Assembly (NCBI RefSeq): GCF_009939295.1
Contig: NZ_WVIC01000014.1
Span: forward strand, 28,218 to 92,217
Direction of reading: 5' to 3'
Length of the DNA stretch: 64,000 nucleotides
Origin: Petrachloros mirabilis ULC683
GTDB lineage: Bacteria; Cyanobacteriota; Cyanobacteriia; Thermosynechococcales; Thermosynechococcaceae
Below the pieces are notes generated by a model. That model did not search any database and had not been told where the DNA came from. It worked only from the letters and a program-made list of their open reading frames with translations. The first letter of the stretch is position 1, and every line of letters starts with the position of its first letter. Positions 43,490 to 54,070 of the stretch are shown here, piece after piece. Made by a program: the position numbers and the translations under genes.

Positions 43490-44623
43490 ATGGTGCCCCA
43501 ACTTTCTCGACTCGATCGCTATTTAATTCAAGAATTATCCCAACCCTTTTGGGTTGGCGTTGGCCTCTTCTCCGCCCTAGGGGTTTCAGTCGGAGCACTG
43601 TTTGAGCTGCTTCAACCCACCACAGAAGTCTCCATTCCTCTGTCTATTTTGCTCCAGCTTCTGGCCTTACAAACCCCCTACTTTGTCTGCCTATCTCTTC
43701 CCATCGCCATGTTGTGGGCTAGTTTGCTCACTTTTTCTCAACTATCGACTGATGGCGAGCTGACCGCACTTCGAGCCTGCGGCATTAGCCTCGGTCGCCT
43801 GATGGTAACGACAACACTATTGAGCTGCTTAGTCGCCAGCAGCATGTGGCTGCTCAACGAAAGCCTTGTACCCATGACCCAACACCGGGCACAACAGCTA
43901 TTTCAAGCCTCACTTGAGGGCGGTATTCCTCAATTTCTGCCCCAGCAACAGGTTCTTTACCCAGAAAAGAGCCTAGACGGCCAGGTCAATCGCTGGTTCT
44001 ACGCCCGTGAACGTCAGGGACAATCTCTACTTGACCTAACTCTGCTAGACCTAACCCATCCTGATCTCTTGCAGATCATCTCAGCAGACTCAGCAACCTG
44101 GGATGCCCAAACCCATACCTGGATTATTCATCAAGGCATCCTCTACGGAATCCCCTCCCAAGGCCATGCCCCCAGCCTGCTCACCTTTCAAGAACAGCAC
44201 CTACCCCAGTACTCGTACCTAAGCCCAATCACGCCTGTGCCTGAGTCGCTTTCTACCCCTCAGATGCACCAATACATTACGCACCTAGAGCAGCAAAATG
44301 AACTCCAACAAGTCCAAACCTTCAAAACTCGACTACAGCAGAGATATGCGCTTCTATTAACGCCCATGCTGATGACACTGCTCGGGACTTTTCTGGGCGC
44401 TTCACATCAAAACCTATCCACCACTAGTGTCTTTGGCCTCAGTGCGGGCATTGTCTTGCTCTACTATCTACTGCTGTTCCTCGGCGAGATCTTAGGTCAC
44501 ATCGGGCTACTTTCACCAATGGGCTCAGCTTGGCTAGGCAATGGAATTTTAGGGTCGATAGGAATAGGGAGTTGGCTGAAGACGGGTCTTCAAACCTGGG
44601 CACGATCTGTCAAAATTTCGTAG
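43490..44623 (+). CDS. LptF/LptG family permease
   Basis: A 377-aa YjgP/YjgQ permease: [40 protein letters not shown] and [20 protein letters not shown] in the first membrane half; a periplasmic jellyroll in the middle; and three C-terminal helices ([40 protein letters not shown]). In cyanobacteria one gene often serves for both LptF and LptG. ATG at 43490 is chosen; GTG at 43442 is possible. Its end overlaps the convergent map gene by 34 nt. Confidence 0.92.
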   Translation: MVPQLSRLDRYLIQELSQPFWVGVGLFSALGVSVGALFELLQPTTEVSIPLSILLQLLALQTPYFVCLSLPIAMLWASLLTFSQLSTDGELTALRACGISLGRLMVTTTLLSCLVASSMWLLNESLVPMTQHRAQQLFQASLEGGIPQFLPQQQVLYPEKSLDGQVNRWFYARERQGQSLLDLTLLDLTHPDLLQIISADSATWDAQTHTWIIHQGILYGIPSQGHAPSLLTFQEQHLPQYSYLSPITPVPESLSTPQMHQYITHLEQQNELQQVQTFKTRLQQRYALLLTPMLMTLLGTFLGASHQNLSTTSVFGLSAGIVLLYYLLLFLGEILGHIGLLSPMGSAWLGNGILGSIGIGSWLKTGLQTWARSVKIS

Positions 44624-45417
44624 CCTGTTTTGGTGACCAACACGGTATGTTCAAATTGAGCCGACAGGGCATTATCCACCGTCACCGCCGTCCAGCGATC
44701 GCGCAGAATTCGAGTGTGTCGTGACCCCGCGTTCACGATGGGCTCAATGGCAAGGGTCATCCCCTCTCGGAGCCGTACGTTTCGCATTTCTCGGGTGCGC
44801 ACATTAAACACAGAGGGCTCTTCATGAAGATTACGCCCAACCCCATGACCAGTAAAGTCTTCAACCACCACAAATCCGTTGTTTTCCACATGGTCTTGGA
44901 TCGCACCGGCAATATCCATCAGACAGTTGCCATCTTTGACTTGCTCAATGCCCTTATAGAGCGCCGCCTCGGCCACTTGGATCAGCTTGTCCGCCTCAGG
45001 TGTCACCGTGCCAACGCCAAGGGTGATGCAAGAATCTCCATGAAATCCGTTGAAATACGCCCCAGTATCGACCTTAAGGACATCGCCCTCTCGAATCACT
45101 TTTTTGCGATTGGGAATACCATGCACCACTTCGTTGTTAATGCAGGCGCAAATCGAGGCCGGAAAGCCCTGATATCCCTTAAAGCTAGGGGTTGCCCCCA
45201 TTTCCCGAATACGCTGCTCTGCGTAAGCATCTAGGTCTGCCGTTGTCATGCCGGGCTCGGCTCTAGCTGAAATCTCTTTCAAAACCGTTGCCACAATTTT
45301 GGCGGCCTGCCGCATAATTTCAATCTCACGCTGAGACTTGATTTCGATCCCACGGCGCTGCTGAGTGCGGGGAGCGGGTTGAGATGGTGTCGTGAGCAGG
45401 TTGGTGAGAATGTTCAT
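44590..45417 (-). CDS. map: Methionine aminopeptidase, type I
   Basis: A 275-aa metalloprotease removing the initiator Met: [20 protein letters not shown] (His near the start), [20 protein letters not shown] (two Asp metal ligands), [20 protein letters not shown] (His), [15 protein letters not shown] (Glu) and the final Glu in [11 protein letters not shown]. An extension of ~30 residues ([15 protein letters not shown]) precedes the catalytic domain. Cyanobacteria usually have several map genes. ATG at 45417 is chosen over TTG 45429. Confidence 0.95.
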   Translation of the reverse strand: MNILTNLLTTPSQPAPRTQQRRGIEIKSQREIEIMRQAAKIVATVLKEISARAEPGMTTADLDAYAEQRIREMGATPSFKGYQGFPASICACINNEVVHGIPNRKKVIREGDVLKVDTGAYFNGFHGDSCITLGVGTVTPEADKLIQVAEAALYKGIEQVKDGNCLMDIAGAIQDHVENNGFVVVEDFTGHGVGRNLHEEPSVFNVRTREMRNVRLREGMTLAIEPIVNAGSRHTRILRDRWTAVTVDNALSAQFEHTVLVTKTGYEILTDRAQV

Positions 45418-45639
45418 GAGCAAAGGCAACTGTGAAAAAGGATTTCCTTTCCATTATGGTAGTTTCCTGCACCCACAACCACAGACGACGCTAAACCCCT
45501 CGCTAAACCCATCAATCTAGACTGCGTGAACTGGCGATCGCACCTAATCAGAATTAGAACCAAAAAGTACGCCAATTAAACCTGCACTGGTACAGATGAA
45601 AATAGCGTTATAATTCATGAAGAAATGTAAAGTTTTCTC

Positions 45640-47169
45640 ATGATGTCGTCTCATCTCCGCTTCAGCCCTAGACCTCATCCAGCTCACATTGCCGTCGTGG
45701 GAGCTGGCATTGGCGGGCTAACCACTGCAGCCCTATTAGCCCATCGTGGCCATCCCGTGACTGTATTCGAGCAAGCCGCCGTACCGGGAGGCTGCGCCTC
45801 AACCTTTCAGCGGCGAGGGTTCACCTTTGATGTGGGGGCTACCCAGGTGGCGGGGCTAGAGCCAGGAGGCATTCACCACCGCATCTTTTCAGAGTTGGGA
45901 ATCCCTTTGCCCGAAGCAACCCCCTGCGATCCGGCTTGCGTGGTTTATCTACCGGGAGAAAGTACCCCCATTTCGGTGTGGCGCGATCCAAGCCGCTGGC
46001 AAGCTGAACGCCAGCGACAATTTCCGGGCAGCGAACCTTTTTGGCAGCAGCTTGCCCAACTGTTTAAAGTGAGTTGGGCGTTTCAAGGGCGTGACCCGGT
46101 GATTCCCCCCCGCAATCTTTGGGATATGGGGCAATTACTACAGGCAGTGCGGCCTGCAACGTTACAAACCCTGCCCCATCTATTCTCGACGGTGACTGAT
46201 TTGCTAAGAGCCTATGGTTTAACTGAAAACCAGCGGCTCAAGACCTTTTTAGACTTGCAGCTCAAACTCTATTCCCAAGTTGAAGCAGATGAAACCGCTC
46301 TTCTTTATGCCGCCACTGCTTTAGGGGTCTCGCAATCTCCCCAAGGACTTTCCCATCTCCACGGTAGTATGCAGGTCTTGAGCGATCGTTTGGTGCAAAG
46401 CCTACAGAGAGATGGTGGCACCCTGTATCTACGGCATGGGGTTACTCAGATTCATGTGCACAACCAGCAAGTCGCTGGAGTAACCATCCAGGATTGCCGT
46501 ACCCAACAAAGCAGCTATATCCCCGCCGATCACGTCATTGCCAATGTCCCCGTCCAAAACCTCATCGACCTGCTGGGGAACGCAACCCCAGCTCCCTATC
46601 GTCAGCGCATTGACAAGCTGCCCCTCAGTTCGGGAGCCTTTGTGTTGTACCTAGGCGTTGACCAGCAAGCCTTACCGACCGATTGCCCCCCCCATCTGCA
46701 ATTTCTGTACACCTACAATAGTCCAATTGCCGAAAATAACTCCCTGTTTGTCTCCGTGAGCCGCCCCGGAGATGGTCGGGCACCTGTAGGTCAGGCGACC
46801 ATTACCGCCTCTTCCTTTACGGATCCAAATCTGTGGCAACACACCTCAGACTATCGCACCCTGAAGCAGCAGTATACTCAAACCGCACTGGCTCGATTGA
46901 GCCGTTATTTTCAGCTCAATGCGCAGACCTTATTCCACTGTGAAGCCGCAACGCCGCGCACCTTTGCCCGGTTTACAGCTCGCACAAGGGGCATCGTCGG
47001 TGGCATTGGCCAGCGTCCGGCCACTTTTGGCCCCTTTGGCATCGCTAACCGTACCCCCATTGCCGGACTTTGGCTGGTAGGCGACTCTACCCATCCAGGG
47101 GAAGGCACCGCTGGAGTTAGCTACTCAGCCTATACGGTAGCTCGTCAAATCGTGGCCAAGCTGGCATGA
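45640..47169 (+). CDS. crtD: CrtD-like C-3',4' carotenoid desaturase
   Basis: A 509-aa phytoene-desaturase-family flavoprotein: the FAD site HIAVVGAGIGGLTTAALLAH, PGGCASTFQRRGFTFDVGAT, and the end TPIAGLWLVGDSTHPGEGTA, GVSYSAYTVARQIV. The cyanobacterial branch with this ending is CrtD, which introduces the 3',4' double bond in myxol/myxoxanthophyll-type carotenoids; CrtO- or CrtH-type assignments fit less well. The first residue could be either of the two adjacent Mets. It stands alone and is oriented opposite to map, 222 bp away. Confidence 0.85.
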   Translation: MMSSHLRFSPRPHPAHIAVVGAGIGGLTTAALLAHRGHPVTVFEQAAVPGGCASTFQRRGFTFDVGATQVAGLEPGGIHHRIFSELGIPLPEATPCDPACVVYLPGESTPISVWRDPSRWQAERQRQFPGSEPFWQQLAQLFKVSWAFQGRDPVIPPRNLWDMGQLLQAVRPATLQTLPHLFSTVTDLLRAYGLTENQRLKTFLDLQLKLYSQVEADETALLYAATALGVSQSPQGLSHLHGSMQVLSDRLVQSLQRDGGTLYLRHGVTQIHVHNQQVAGVTIQDCRTQQSSYIPADHVIANVPVQNLIDLLGNATPAPYRQRIDKLPLSSGAFVLYLGVDQQALPTDCPPHLQFLYTYNSPIAENNSLFVSVSRPGDGRAPVGQATITASSFTDPNLWQHTSDYRTLKQQYTQTALARLSRYFQLNAQTLFHCEAATPRTFARFTARTRGIVGGIGQRPATFGPFGIANRTPIAGLWLVGDSTHPGEGTAGVSYSAYTVARQIVAKLA

Positions 47170-47307
47170 CATCCTAGCCATTGCCTCTCACCTGAATTCT
47201 CCTTAGGCATCGTCGGGAACTGAACCTTTCCCCTTGCAGGTTGCAGAGGGAAGCTCTACTTTAATGACAGCCTTGCAATGGCAGCCTACATTTAACCTGC
47301 GCTTGAC

Positions 47308-48252
47308 ATGCTTCCTTTGATCGATATGGCCTCAGATTCCCAGGTGGACTCAATCTTAGATCGGCGCAGGCAACTCAAACGCCAACGCCGAAATCGTGCC
47401 CTCCAATCAACCTGGCGCACTTTTTTCGCCCTAGCTTCGCTCACAGGGCTTCTCTGGACATTTTCTCAAGCCCAGTGGCAGATTCAAGACAGCAGCAATC
47501 TAACGATTACCGGGACAGAACCACTAGCACCCGACATCTTAGTCCCCTTTCTCCCGAAACAATTCCCGGTATCGCTGCTGCGGTTTCAGTTGGCCGAGGT
47601 GACCACCACTGTGACTGAAAACACCCATGTGGCCAGACTAGAGATCTCCCGACACCTGTTTCCAGCCCGAGCCACCATTCGCGTCGCTCAAGTTCGCCCT
47701 GCCGTGGCTAGCACCACCTGCAATCAATGCGTCCTTGTGGTTCGAGATGCCCAGCAAAATTTGATCACCCTGGGTCCCTCAAATGTTTGGCTGCTTGATG
47801 AACTTGGCATTCCACTCCCCCTAGCTGCTTATCCTCAAGCGCAGCAGGCTGGGCAGTTTCCTGCCCTAACGGTGAACCAGTACCTAGTGCCTGTAGAGCG
47901 TGAAACTGACCCAGATGCCAGCGCTGATATAGTCGTTCAACCGGATCCAGAGAAACAAACCTGGTGGCGGAGCCTGTATCCCCTTCTGAGTCGAGAACGA
48001 AGCATTCAGGTCACTGCCCTGGATCTGCAAGACCGCAATAACCTGCAACTCAAGACAGATTTAGGTTTAGTTTATTTGGGCCCCTATAGCGCTAAACTGA
48101 CCGAACAACTGCAAGTGCTAGAGAAAATGCGAGGTCTGCCAGAAATAGTAGACCCCCAGAAAATCAGCTATATCGACCTGCGCAATCCTCAGCAGCCTAC
48201 CCTAGAGCGCCGAGATGCGATTCCTTTACCAACTGCTCCACCAAGCCCATAG
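47308..48252 (+). CDS. ftsQ: FtsQ-type cell division protein
   Basis: A 314-aa protein with a basic cytoplasmic N-terminus (DRRRQLKRQRRNRALQSTWR), one transmembrane helix (FFALASLTGLLWTFSQAQW), a POTRA domain (SNLTITGTEPLAPDILVPFL) and an FtsQ-like region with SPS near the end. It bridges cytoplasmic FtsZ and periplasmic wall synthesis. ftsQ followed by ftsZ is the usual cyanobacterial order. The sequence is poorly conserved as usual for FtsQ, so the call leans on context. An internal Met at 47326 is an alternative start. Confidence 0.88.
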   Translation: MLPLIDMASDSQVDSILDRRRQLKRQRRNRALQSTWRTFFALASLTGLLWTFSQAQWQIQDSSNLTITGTEPLAPDILVPFLPKQFPVSLLRFQLAEVTTTVTENTHVARLEISRHLFPARATIRVAQVRPAVASTTCNQCVLVVRDAQQNLITLGPSNVWLLDELGIPLPLAAYPQAQQAGQFPALTVNQYLVPVERETDPDASADIVVQPDPEKQTWWRSLYPLLSRERSIQVTALDLQDRNNLQLKTDLGLVYLGPYSAKLTEQLQVLEKMRGLPEIVDPQKISYIDLRNPQQPTLERRDAIPLPTAPPSP

Positions 48253-48404
48253 TGGTCTTTTGCTTTGCCAAGGACATTTTGACCCTATTTTGGGTTAATT
48301 GGGGTGATTTTAGAGATGTGATCATTCCATTGGTTTTTCTGGTAAGTTGCCCTATAGTTGATCTAAAATAAGCCCACCTTGTGCAGTTTAAGACGATCTG
48401 CCCA

Positions 48405-49718
48405 ATGACTTTTGAAGACTCTAAGGCTGATGTTTCCAATATTTCCCCTGGGACACTCCATTTTGGAGGCGTTATGGATCATGCATCAGTAGAGTCTGAG
48501 CCAGAATCTTCAAATGCGTTTGATAGCTTTGAAAGCTATTTCACCCAACATGCAGAACCTGACCCCCTTAATCCCACACCGGCAACTGACGTGAATATCG
48601 ATAACATTGTGATCCATGGTGCTGCCAAAATTAAAGTGATTGGCGTGGGCGGTGCCGGAGGCAATGCGGTCAACCGGATGATTCAGGGGAATGTTTCTGG
48701 GGTGGAATTTTGGTCGGTCAATACTGACGCTCAATCCTTAACCCATGCAGCCTCTGAGCAACGATTGCAAGTGGGACAAAAGCTGACCCGAGGTTTAGGG
48801 GCGGGCGGAAACCCTGCCATTGGCCAGAAGGCGGCGGAGGAATCCCGTGACGAAATTGCGGCGGCATTAGCTGGGGCAGATCTCGTCTTCATTACCTGCG
48901 GCATGGGGGGAGGCACGGGCACTGGAGCCGCTCCAATTGTGGCAGAAATTGCCAAGGAAATGGGAGCCCTGACGGTGGGAGTGGTGACGCGTCCGTTTAA
49001 GTTTGAGGGGCGACGACGCATTCATCAGGCTGAAGAAGGGATTGCCGCCCTTCAAAGTCGTGTTGACACGTTGATTGTGATTCCCAACGACAAAATCCTG
49101 TCGGCGATTTCAGAGCAAACCCCTGTTCAGGAAGCCTTTCGAGTGGCAGATGATATTCTGCGCCAAGGGGTGCAGGGGATTTCTGACATCATCAATGTGC
49201 CTGGCTTGGTCAATGTAGACTTTGCAGATGTGCGAGCTGTGATGGCTGATGCTGGGTCAGCCATGATGGGGCTGGGTAAAGCCTCGGGGAAATCGCGGGC
49301 AAAAGAAGCGGCGATGACAGCCATTGATTCACCCTTACTGGATTCTTCTATTCGGGGAGCCAAGGGGGTGGTTTTCAACATCACCGGGGGGGGAGATCTC
49401 ACCCTTCACGAAGTCAGCACGGCAGCGGAAGCCATTTATGATGTCGTCGATCCCAGTGCCAATATTATTTTTGGTGCAGTCATCGATGAAAAATTGCAGG
49501 GTGAGATTCAGATTACGGTCATTGCCACTGGCTTTACTGGCGAAGCTGTAACGGCTTCTAAGCCACGGGGCGTTGCCCTACCCAAGCAAGAGGGACAAGA
49601 ACCCACCACCCTGCCCAGCGGCAAAATCAATCCGATGGCGATTAAGCCTCCCAAAACGGCGGCCTCTGGTTTAGACATTCCTGAATTTCTCCAGCGAAAA
49701 CGCCGTCCAGACGCCTAA
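48405..49718 (+). CDS. ftsZ: Cell division protein FtsZ
   Basis: A 437-aa tubulin homologue: [39 protein letters not shown] (tubulin signature), [19 protein letters not shown] and the C-terminal tail ending [15 protein letters not shown], which binds partners such as SepF and ZipN. A ~70-residue N-terminal extension ([15 protein letters not shown] and onward) precedes the GTPase, as in many cyanobacteria. ATG at 48405 is chosen; GTG 48381 and a Met at 48474 are also in frame. It forms the division ring. Confidence 0.97.
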   Translation: MTFEDSKADVSNISPGTLHFGGVMDHASVESEPESSNAFDSFESYFTQHAEPDPLNPTPATDVNIDNIVIHGAAKIKVIGVGGAGGNAVNRMIQGNVSGVEFWSVNTDAQSLTHAASEQRLQVGQKLTRGLGAGGNPAIGQKAAEESRDEIAAALAGADLVFITCGMGGGTGTGAAPIVAEIAKEMGALTVGVVTRPFKFEGRRRIHQAEEGIAALQSRVDTLIVIPNDKILSAISEQTPVQEAFRVADDILRQGVQGISDIINVPGLVNVDFADVRAVMADAGSAMMGLGKASGKSRAKEAAMTAIDSPLLDSSIRGAKGVVFNITGGGDLTLHEVSTAAEAIYDVVDPSANIIFGAVIDEKLQGEIQITVIATGFTGEAVTASKPRGVALPKQEGQEPTTLPSGKINPMAIKPPKTAASGLDIPEFLQRKRRPDA

Positions 49719-49838
49719 GCAAGGATCAGACTTGGCGATTTATCATGGAATTGAGCCGAGCCCAAAAAAACTGTATGGAAGGGTGTATGACTGAATGAGA
49801 ATGTTAAGATTGCGGAGACAGCGCTTTGGAAAGCAGCC

Positions 49839-50831
49839 GTGATTCATACCGCAACTTTGCCCCTGCAATCCTCTCTTCCTCTGCTTTCAGAGAATAACCG
49901 ACTAAAACTGTTTGCTGGCTCTGCTAATCTTCCCTTGGCTCAGGAAGTTGCTCGATACCTTGGGGCTGACCTTGGCCCCATGGTGCGAAAGCGATTTGCT
50001 GATGGTGAAATCTATGTCCAAATTCAAGAGTCTATTCGGGGCTGTGATGTTTATCTGATCCAGCCTACCTGCAATCCTGTCAATGATCATTTGATGGAAT
50101 TGATGATCATGGTGGACGCTTGTCGTCGTGCCTCTGCCCGCCAAATTACGGCTGTCATCCCCTACTATGGTTACGCTCGGGCTGATCGCAAAACAGCAGG
50201 CCGCGAATCGATTACAGCTAAGCTGGTGGCGAATTTGATTACCAAAGCAGGTGCCAGTCGTATTCTGGCGATGGATCTGCATTCGGCTCAGATTCAGGGC
50301 TACTTTGATATTCCGGTAGATCATGTCTATGGTTCACCAGTACTGCTAGATTATTTATCTCATAAGCAGCTCCCAGACTTAGTGGTTGTGTCTCCAGATG
50401 TGGGGGGAGTGGCTCGGGCTAGAGCCTTTGCCAAGAAGCTGAATGATTCTCCTCTGGCTATCATTGATAAGCGTCGTCAGGCTCATAATGTGGCTGAGGT
50501 GATGAATGTAGTTGGGGATGTGGCTGGAAAAACAGCGGTTTTGGTGGATGACATGATTGATACTGGCGGCACGATCTCGGAAGCGGCACGTTTGCTGCGC
50601 GAAGAAGGGGCTCGTCAAGTCTATGCCTGTGCGACCCATGCGGTTTTTTCACCTCCAGCGATTGAGCGCCTGTCCAGCGGCGTCTTTGAAGAGGTCATTG
50701 TGACCAATACGCTGCCCATACCAGAGGAGCACCACTTCTCCCAGTTGCGGGTGTTGTCCGTAGCGAGCATCTTAGGCGAAACCATCTGGCGTGTCCATGA
50801 AGATAGTTCGGTGAGCAGTCTGTTTCGCTAG
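49839..50831 (+). CDS. prs: Ribose-phosphate pyrophosphokinase
   Basis: A 330-aa PRPP synthetase: LKLFAGSANLPLAQEVARYL, VRKRFADGEIYVQIQESIRG, YYGYARADRKTAGRESITAK, MDLHSAQIQGYFDIPVDHVY and the PRPP site AVLVDDMIDTGGTISEAARL. It makes PRPP for nucleotides, His and Trp. The start GTG at 49839 gives the usual length for cyanobacteria. Immediately after its stop (1 nt) comes the end of a convergent IS66 relic, so an insertion sits at the gene border without harming the protein. Confidence 0.97.
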   Translation: MIHTATLPLQSSLPLLSENNRLKLFAGSANLPLAQEVARYLGADLGPMVRKRFADGEIYVQIQESIRGCDVYLIQPTCNPVNDHLMELMIMVDACRRASARQITAVIPYYGYARADRKTAGRESITAKLVANLITKAGASRILAMDLHSAQIQGYFDIPVDHVYGSPVLLDYLSHKQLPDLVVVSPDVGGVARARAFAKKLNDSPLAIIDKRRQAHNVAEVMNVVGDVAGKTAVLVDDMIDTGGTISEAARLLREEGARQVYACATHAVFSPPAIERLSSGVFEEVIVTNTLPIPEEHHFSQLRVLSVASILGETIWRVHEDSSVSSLFR

Positions 50832-50832
50832 T

Positions 50833-52440
50833 TTATCCCTCTTTGTAACTACTCAGGCTGAGGCAGAGGAGATTGAGGATTGCTGGCAAATAGGTTAACA
50901 GAGCATCCAAGACATTGAGTCCCTGCTTACGCACAGTTGCCAGGTAGCCCCGAATGCGACAGAACTGTCTAGCCCCATCCTCAGAACGAAAGCCACCCGA
51001 AATTTTCTGCTTCAGCTTCATCATGCGCAGATCCCGTTCGGCTTGATTATTGTCAAAGGGGAGGCTGAAATCCTGCATGAAGCTGAGCACCGACCCCTGA
51101 TGCTTCTGGAGACGCTCCAGCAGGTTACGCGGGGGGGAGCGTTTGGGTCGTCCGCGTTTTCGAACTCTGGTCTTAACAGGCTCAGGAAGCGGATTTGCAG
51201 CGAATCCCTCGTTTAAGATGGCCTGATAACGAGCCTCAAAGGCAGCCAATTCCGCAGGGGGTAGCGCGCTTTTGCCCTCGGCTTTGAGGCTCTCAACCCA
51301 GTGGTAAATAGTCACCAACAGCAGACTCATCTGAAAGGCCCACTCTTGGTCATAGTGTTCTAGGATGTACTGCAACTCTCTGAGGTGATGGGCATTACAT
51401 AGGACATGCTCACACTCATAGCCCTGGTAGCTTTTCCAGCCATCATGGACAGCATGGCCACCAAACTAGGCGCAAAATCCCCATCTCATTCATTGCGTCT
51501 TGTCCCCGTTTGGGGTGCACAAAGTAGTAGGTCAACCCATCGGTTGCTGCCACATGTAGCCACCACAGATGCTGATTCACCCGCAGGCCGGTTTCATCGA
51601 AGTGAACCACTCCCGAGACCTGTATGGCTCGCTGAATCTCTGACTCTATTGAGGCGAGTTCCTTAAAACACTGGTCTCGAGTGGTGTAGAGGGTACCTTC
51701 TGAAACGTGAGTTCGACGACTTATCCGCCCTCACCCCCTAGCCCCCTCTCCCAACATTGGGAGAGGGGGAACAGAGCAGAAATTCAACGTTTTAGCCCCT
51801 CTCCCAGGATTGGGAGAGGGGTTGGGGTGAGGGCAGACGAGAGCTGTCGAACTCACGTTACTGAAACGCTCACCCCCACCAGGTCTGTGAGTACCTCACA
51901 AACCTGGTTCGAGGGCAACAGCTGCCCTTCCATCAGATACACCGTCATTCCCTTGAGGCGGGAGCCGTACTGCACTACTGTGCTGGCCTCGGACGGAAAA
52001 CTCCCCTGGTTCTTCTGGCCACAATGGGGACAGCTTTTCACTTCGGCTTGATGCTCGCTTACCTTTAGCTCTATAGGGGGTAGGTCAAACACTTGACGCG
52101 CTAAAACCTTTTCCACCGGTACCCTTCCTAAGGAGGCTCCACACCCACAACAGGATTCGACGTGATGCCGCTCTATGACATCTGGTTGGCTCCGCCATTC
52201 GAGGGTTTGTCCCTGATGACCGGCTTGGCCTCCTGATGACTTTTCACTTTTGCGCCGTAAGCTTTTGGTGCGTTTGCCAAACCCATCGCTTGAGGGCGGT
52301 TTACTGCTGTTGCGACTGTCTTTGCTTAATTGCCCTTACAGGTCTTTGACTTCGGTTTCCAAGCTGTAGAGGCGTTCCAATAATTCGCTAAACACCACCT
52401 CGCCGCATTGCCACCGTCCTTCCCCGCTGCTTTTGAGGGG
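50833..52440 (-). pseudogene. IS66-family transposase, multiply disrupted
   Basis: Read from ~52440 down: LLERLYSLETEVKDL, an in-frame stop, then KDSRNSSKPPSSDGFGKRTK (IS66 hallmark), CCGCGASLGRVPVEKVLARQ and KSCPHCGQKNQ (zinc finger), then ...VSVS, interrupted by a 153-bp insert. The frame resumes as EGTLYTTRDQCFKELASIES, VSGVVHFDETGLRVNQHLWW (DDE region), shifts near 51465 into FGGHAVHDGWKSYQGYECEH, and ends with FDNNQAERDLRMMKLKQKIS. So there are at least three lesions: a stop, an insertion and a frameshift. The terminal inverted repeats were not identified. Confidence 0.88.
51708..51860. mobile_element. 153-bp non-autonomous element with 8-bp target duplication
   Basis: It interrupts the IS66 transposase frame and is flanked on both sides by CTGAAACG (51700-51707 and 51861-51868); removing the element plus one copy restores the reading frame VSVSEGTLYTT. 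The arms are TGAGTTCGAC...GTCGAACTCA. Inside are inverted CCCTCTCCCAA.ATTGGGAGAGGG palindromes. An 8-bp duplication is what IS66 and some other families produce. Confidence 0.88.
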
Positions 52441-52454
52441 GCTGCTCTAAGTGA

Positions 52455-52562
52455 TATAGCGGCTTACAGATCAATGGAGTACATGGGGTGCAGGGGGCAG
52501 TGCCCCCTGCGTGGGGGTGGAACCCCCACACCCCGTACCTCACTCAGGTGAGAACCGCTATA
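52455..52562. mobile_element. 108-bp MITE-like element, copy 2
   Basis: Same length as the copies at 11019 (inverse orientation) and 60675 (same orientation); TATAGCGGCTTACAGATCAA at the left and TCAGGTGAGAACCGCTATA at the right. It separates the IS66 relic from the Rpn remnant. Confidence 0.85.
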
Positions 52563-52758
52563 GCCAGATCAGCTGTCAGTAGGTCGATCGGTTGATCGCA
52601 TGATCCAGACTGAAGCAGAATCATCGCATCGGCTCGAATTAGATCGAGGGAAAGTTCAGAAGGTTGGATTTCTGTCAGGGTGACAGATTCACCTAACAGC
52701 TAACTAGCAAAGTCAGCTAGAATTGTTCGGCAATAAATCGGCAGGTATCATCATACAT
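52563..52758 (-). pseudogene. N-terminal remnant of an Rpn-family protein
   Basis: From ATG at 52758 the minus strand gives MYDDTCRFIAEQF, then (after a stop and frame changes) GESVTLTEIQPSELSLDLIR and ADAMILLQSG, a clear match to the N-terminus of the cyanobacterial Rpn/DUF4351 family. It ends abruptly at the 108-bp element. The rest of the gene is absent. Confidence 0.6.
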
Positions 52759-52862
52759 AGATTGTAGGTTCCGTCTATGATAGAGGAGAGTTATTTTCTG
52801 GGGGACAGGCTAGTGTCTGCTGCTCTCACCTGCGCTTATCTTTGGGATATGCTTTATTAACC

Positions 52863-53180
52863 ATGGCAACAAAAAAGCAATTTAACTCTTTTGAAGATAT
52901 GCTTTCTGCGGCTGAACATCCTGTATTGGTTGACTTTTATGCGAGTTGGTGTGGGCCTTGTCGGATGATTGTGCCCATCCTCAATCAAGTGCAGGCGTTA
53001 CTGAAAGGAAAGCTTCAGGTGGTCAAAATTGATACTGATGCCTACCCGCAATTGGCTAGTCAGTATGATATTCATGCCCTACCGACGCTGGTGCTGTTTA
53101 AACAGGGTGAGCCCGTCAATCGCATTGAGGGGGTTCTCCCTGCAGAAAGTATCATTGACCACCTCAGGCCATTTCTCTAG
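52863..53180 (+). CDS. trxA: Thioredoxin
   Basis: A 105-aa thioredoxin with the active site FYASWCGPCRMIVPILNQ, then VVKIDTDAYPQLASQYDIHA and the cis-proline loop ALPTLVLFKQGEP. It reduces target disulfides and can be fed by the ferredoxin-thioredoxin reductase whose catalytic chain is encoded at 41377. ATG at 52863 is chosen; a frame start at 52842 adds seven residues. Three residues before the WCGPC the family Phe is present, so it is a standard m/x/y-type protein; the subtype is not assigned. Confidence 0.96.
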   Translation: MATKKQFNSFEDMLSAAEHPVLVDFYASWCGPCRMIVPILNQVQALLKGKLQVVKIDTDAYPQLASQYDIHALPTLVLFKQGEPVNRIEGVLPAESIIDHLRPFL

Positions 53181-53185
53181 ATTGT

Positions 53186-53944
53186 TTAGATGGGCAGATT
53201 TGAGTTGGTATTTTGAGGACGCGTAGATTCAGTTGGCTCAAACATGCTGTAAATGCGTTCAAGCTCTAGATCATCAAGATAATCGACGGCCCAATTAGCC
53301 CATCGCTGCATCATGTGAAAGGGATAGGTATGGGCTACCCCAACGACAGGAACTTGGGCACGTTTTGCGGCTTCAATTCCAGCACGACTGTCTTCGATGG
53401 CAAGACAATTCCCTGGTGTTAACTGGAGGTCTGGAAAGGTTTGGTTGAATCGATCGATGGCTAGTGTATACGCCTCTGGATCTGGTTTGCTATGCTGAAT
53501 GTCGTCGGCAGAGACGAGAATGTCAAAGGAATCTCGAAGCTGAGCCTGGGTCAAGACCCAGGTGATTTCAGTTTGGCGGGCACCACTAACAATAGCCAAT
53601 TTCATGGGGGAGCGTCCTTCGATTGGGGTGCGTAGTGTTTGAATTAGGGTGCAGACATCTGTGAAAAGGGGCAATTGGGGCAGGGCGGCTAGCCGTTTTT
53701 GATAGGCGGTTGATTTTTGCCGCATCAAGGATTCAAGGTACTCGGGCTCCACGAGGCGGCCACGACGGGTGAGTAGGTCTTGGAGACAGGCGCGATCGCT
53801 GCGTCCTAGGCAGATAGATTTCAGCTCTGCTGTAGTTGTGGATAGGTTTTCCTGGAGTAGGAGCTCAACCAGCAATTCTTGGTGTAGGGGTTCGTCGTCA
53901 ATAAGGACCCCATTGAAATCAAATAAAATTGCCTTAAGTGTCAT
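53186..53944 (-). CDS. HAD family hydrolase (subfamily IA)
   Basis: A 252-aa HAD-like phosphatase: motif I ILFDFNGVLIDDEPLHQE, motif II LAIVSGARQTE, the lysine in DIQHSKPDPEAYTLAI and motif IV CLAIEDSRAGIEAAKRAQV. In motif I the second aspartate (acid/base) is replaced by Asn (DFN instead of DxD), which I also know from cyanobacterial relatives; it should lower phosphatase activity. Closest by layout to beta-phosphoglucomutase-like proteins. The substrate is unknown. It converges with trxA, leaving 5 nt between them. Confidence 0.87.
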   Translation of the reverse strand: MTLKAILFDFNGVLIDDEPLHQELLVELLLQENLSTTTAELKSICLGRSDRACLQDLLTRRGRLVEPEYLESLMRQKSTAYQKRLAALPQLPLFTDVCTLIQTLRTPIEGRSPMKLAIVSGARQTEITWVLTQAQLRDSFDILVSADDIQHSKPDPEAYTLAIDRFNQTFPDLQLTPGNCLAIEDSRAGIEAAKRAQVPVVGVAHTYPFHMMQRWANWAVDYLDDLELERIYSMFEPTESTRPQNTNSNLPI

Positions 53945-54070
53945 ACCTCTGCCACGGTTGAGATGGATTGCCTTATTCTATGGGTCTAATCGTTAGGCTA
54001 ACGGATCACGACTATCTCTGGATGCCTTACCAATCATCCCTCGGGTCTGGTAAAAACAGAACTGGCCTTG

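Noticed and set aside
51721..51850. Terminator pair inside the IS66 relic
   Set aside because: The palindromes belong to a mobile element with target duplication, so they were not placed there as terminators.
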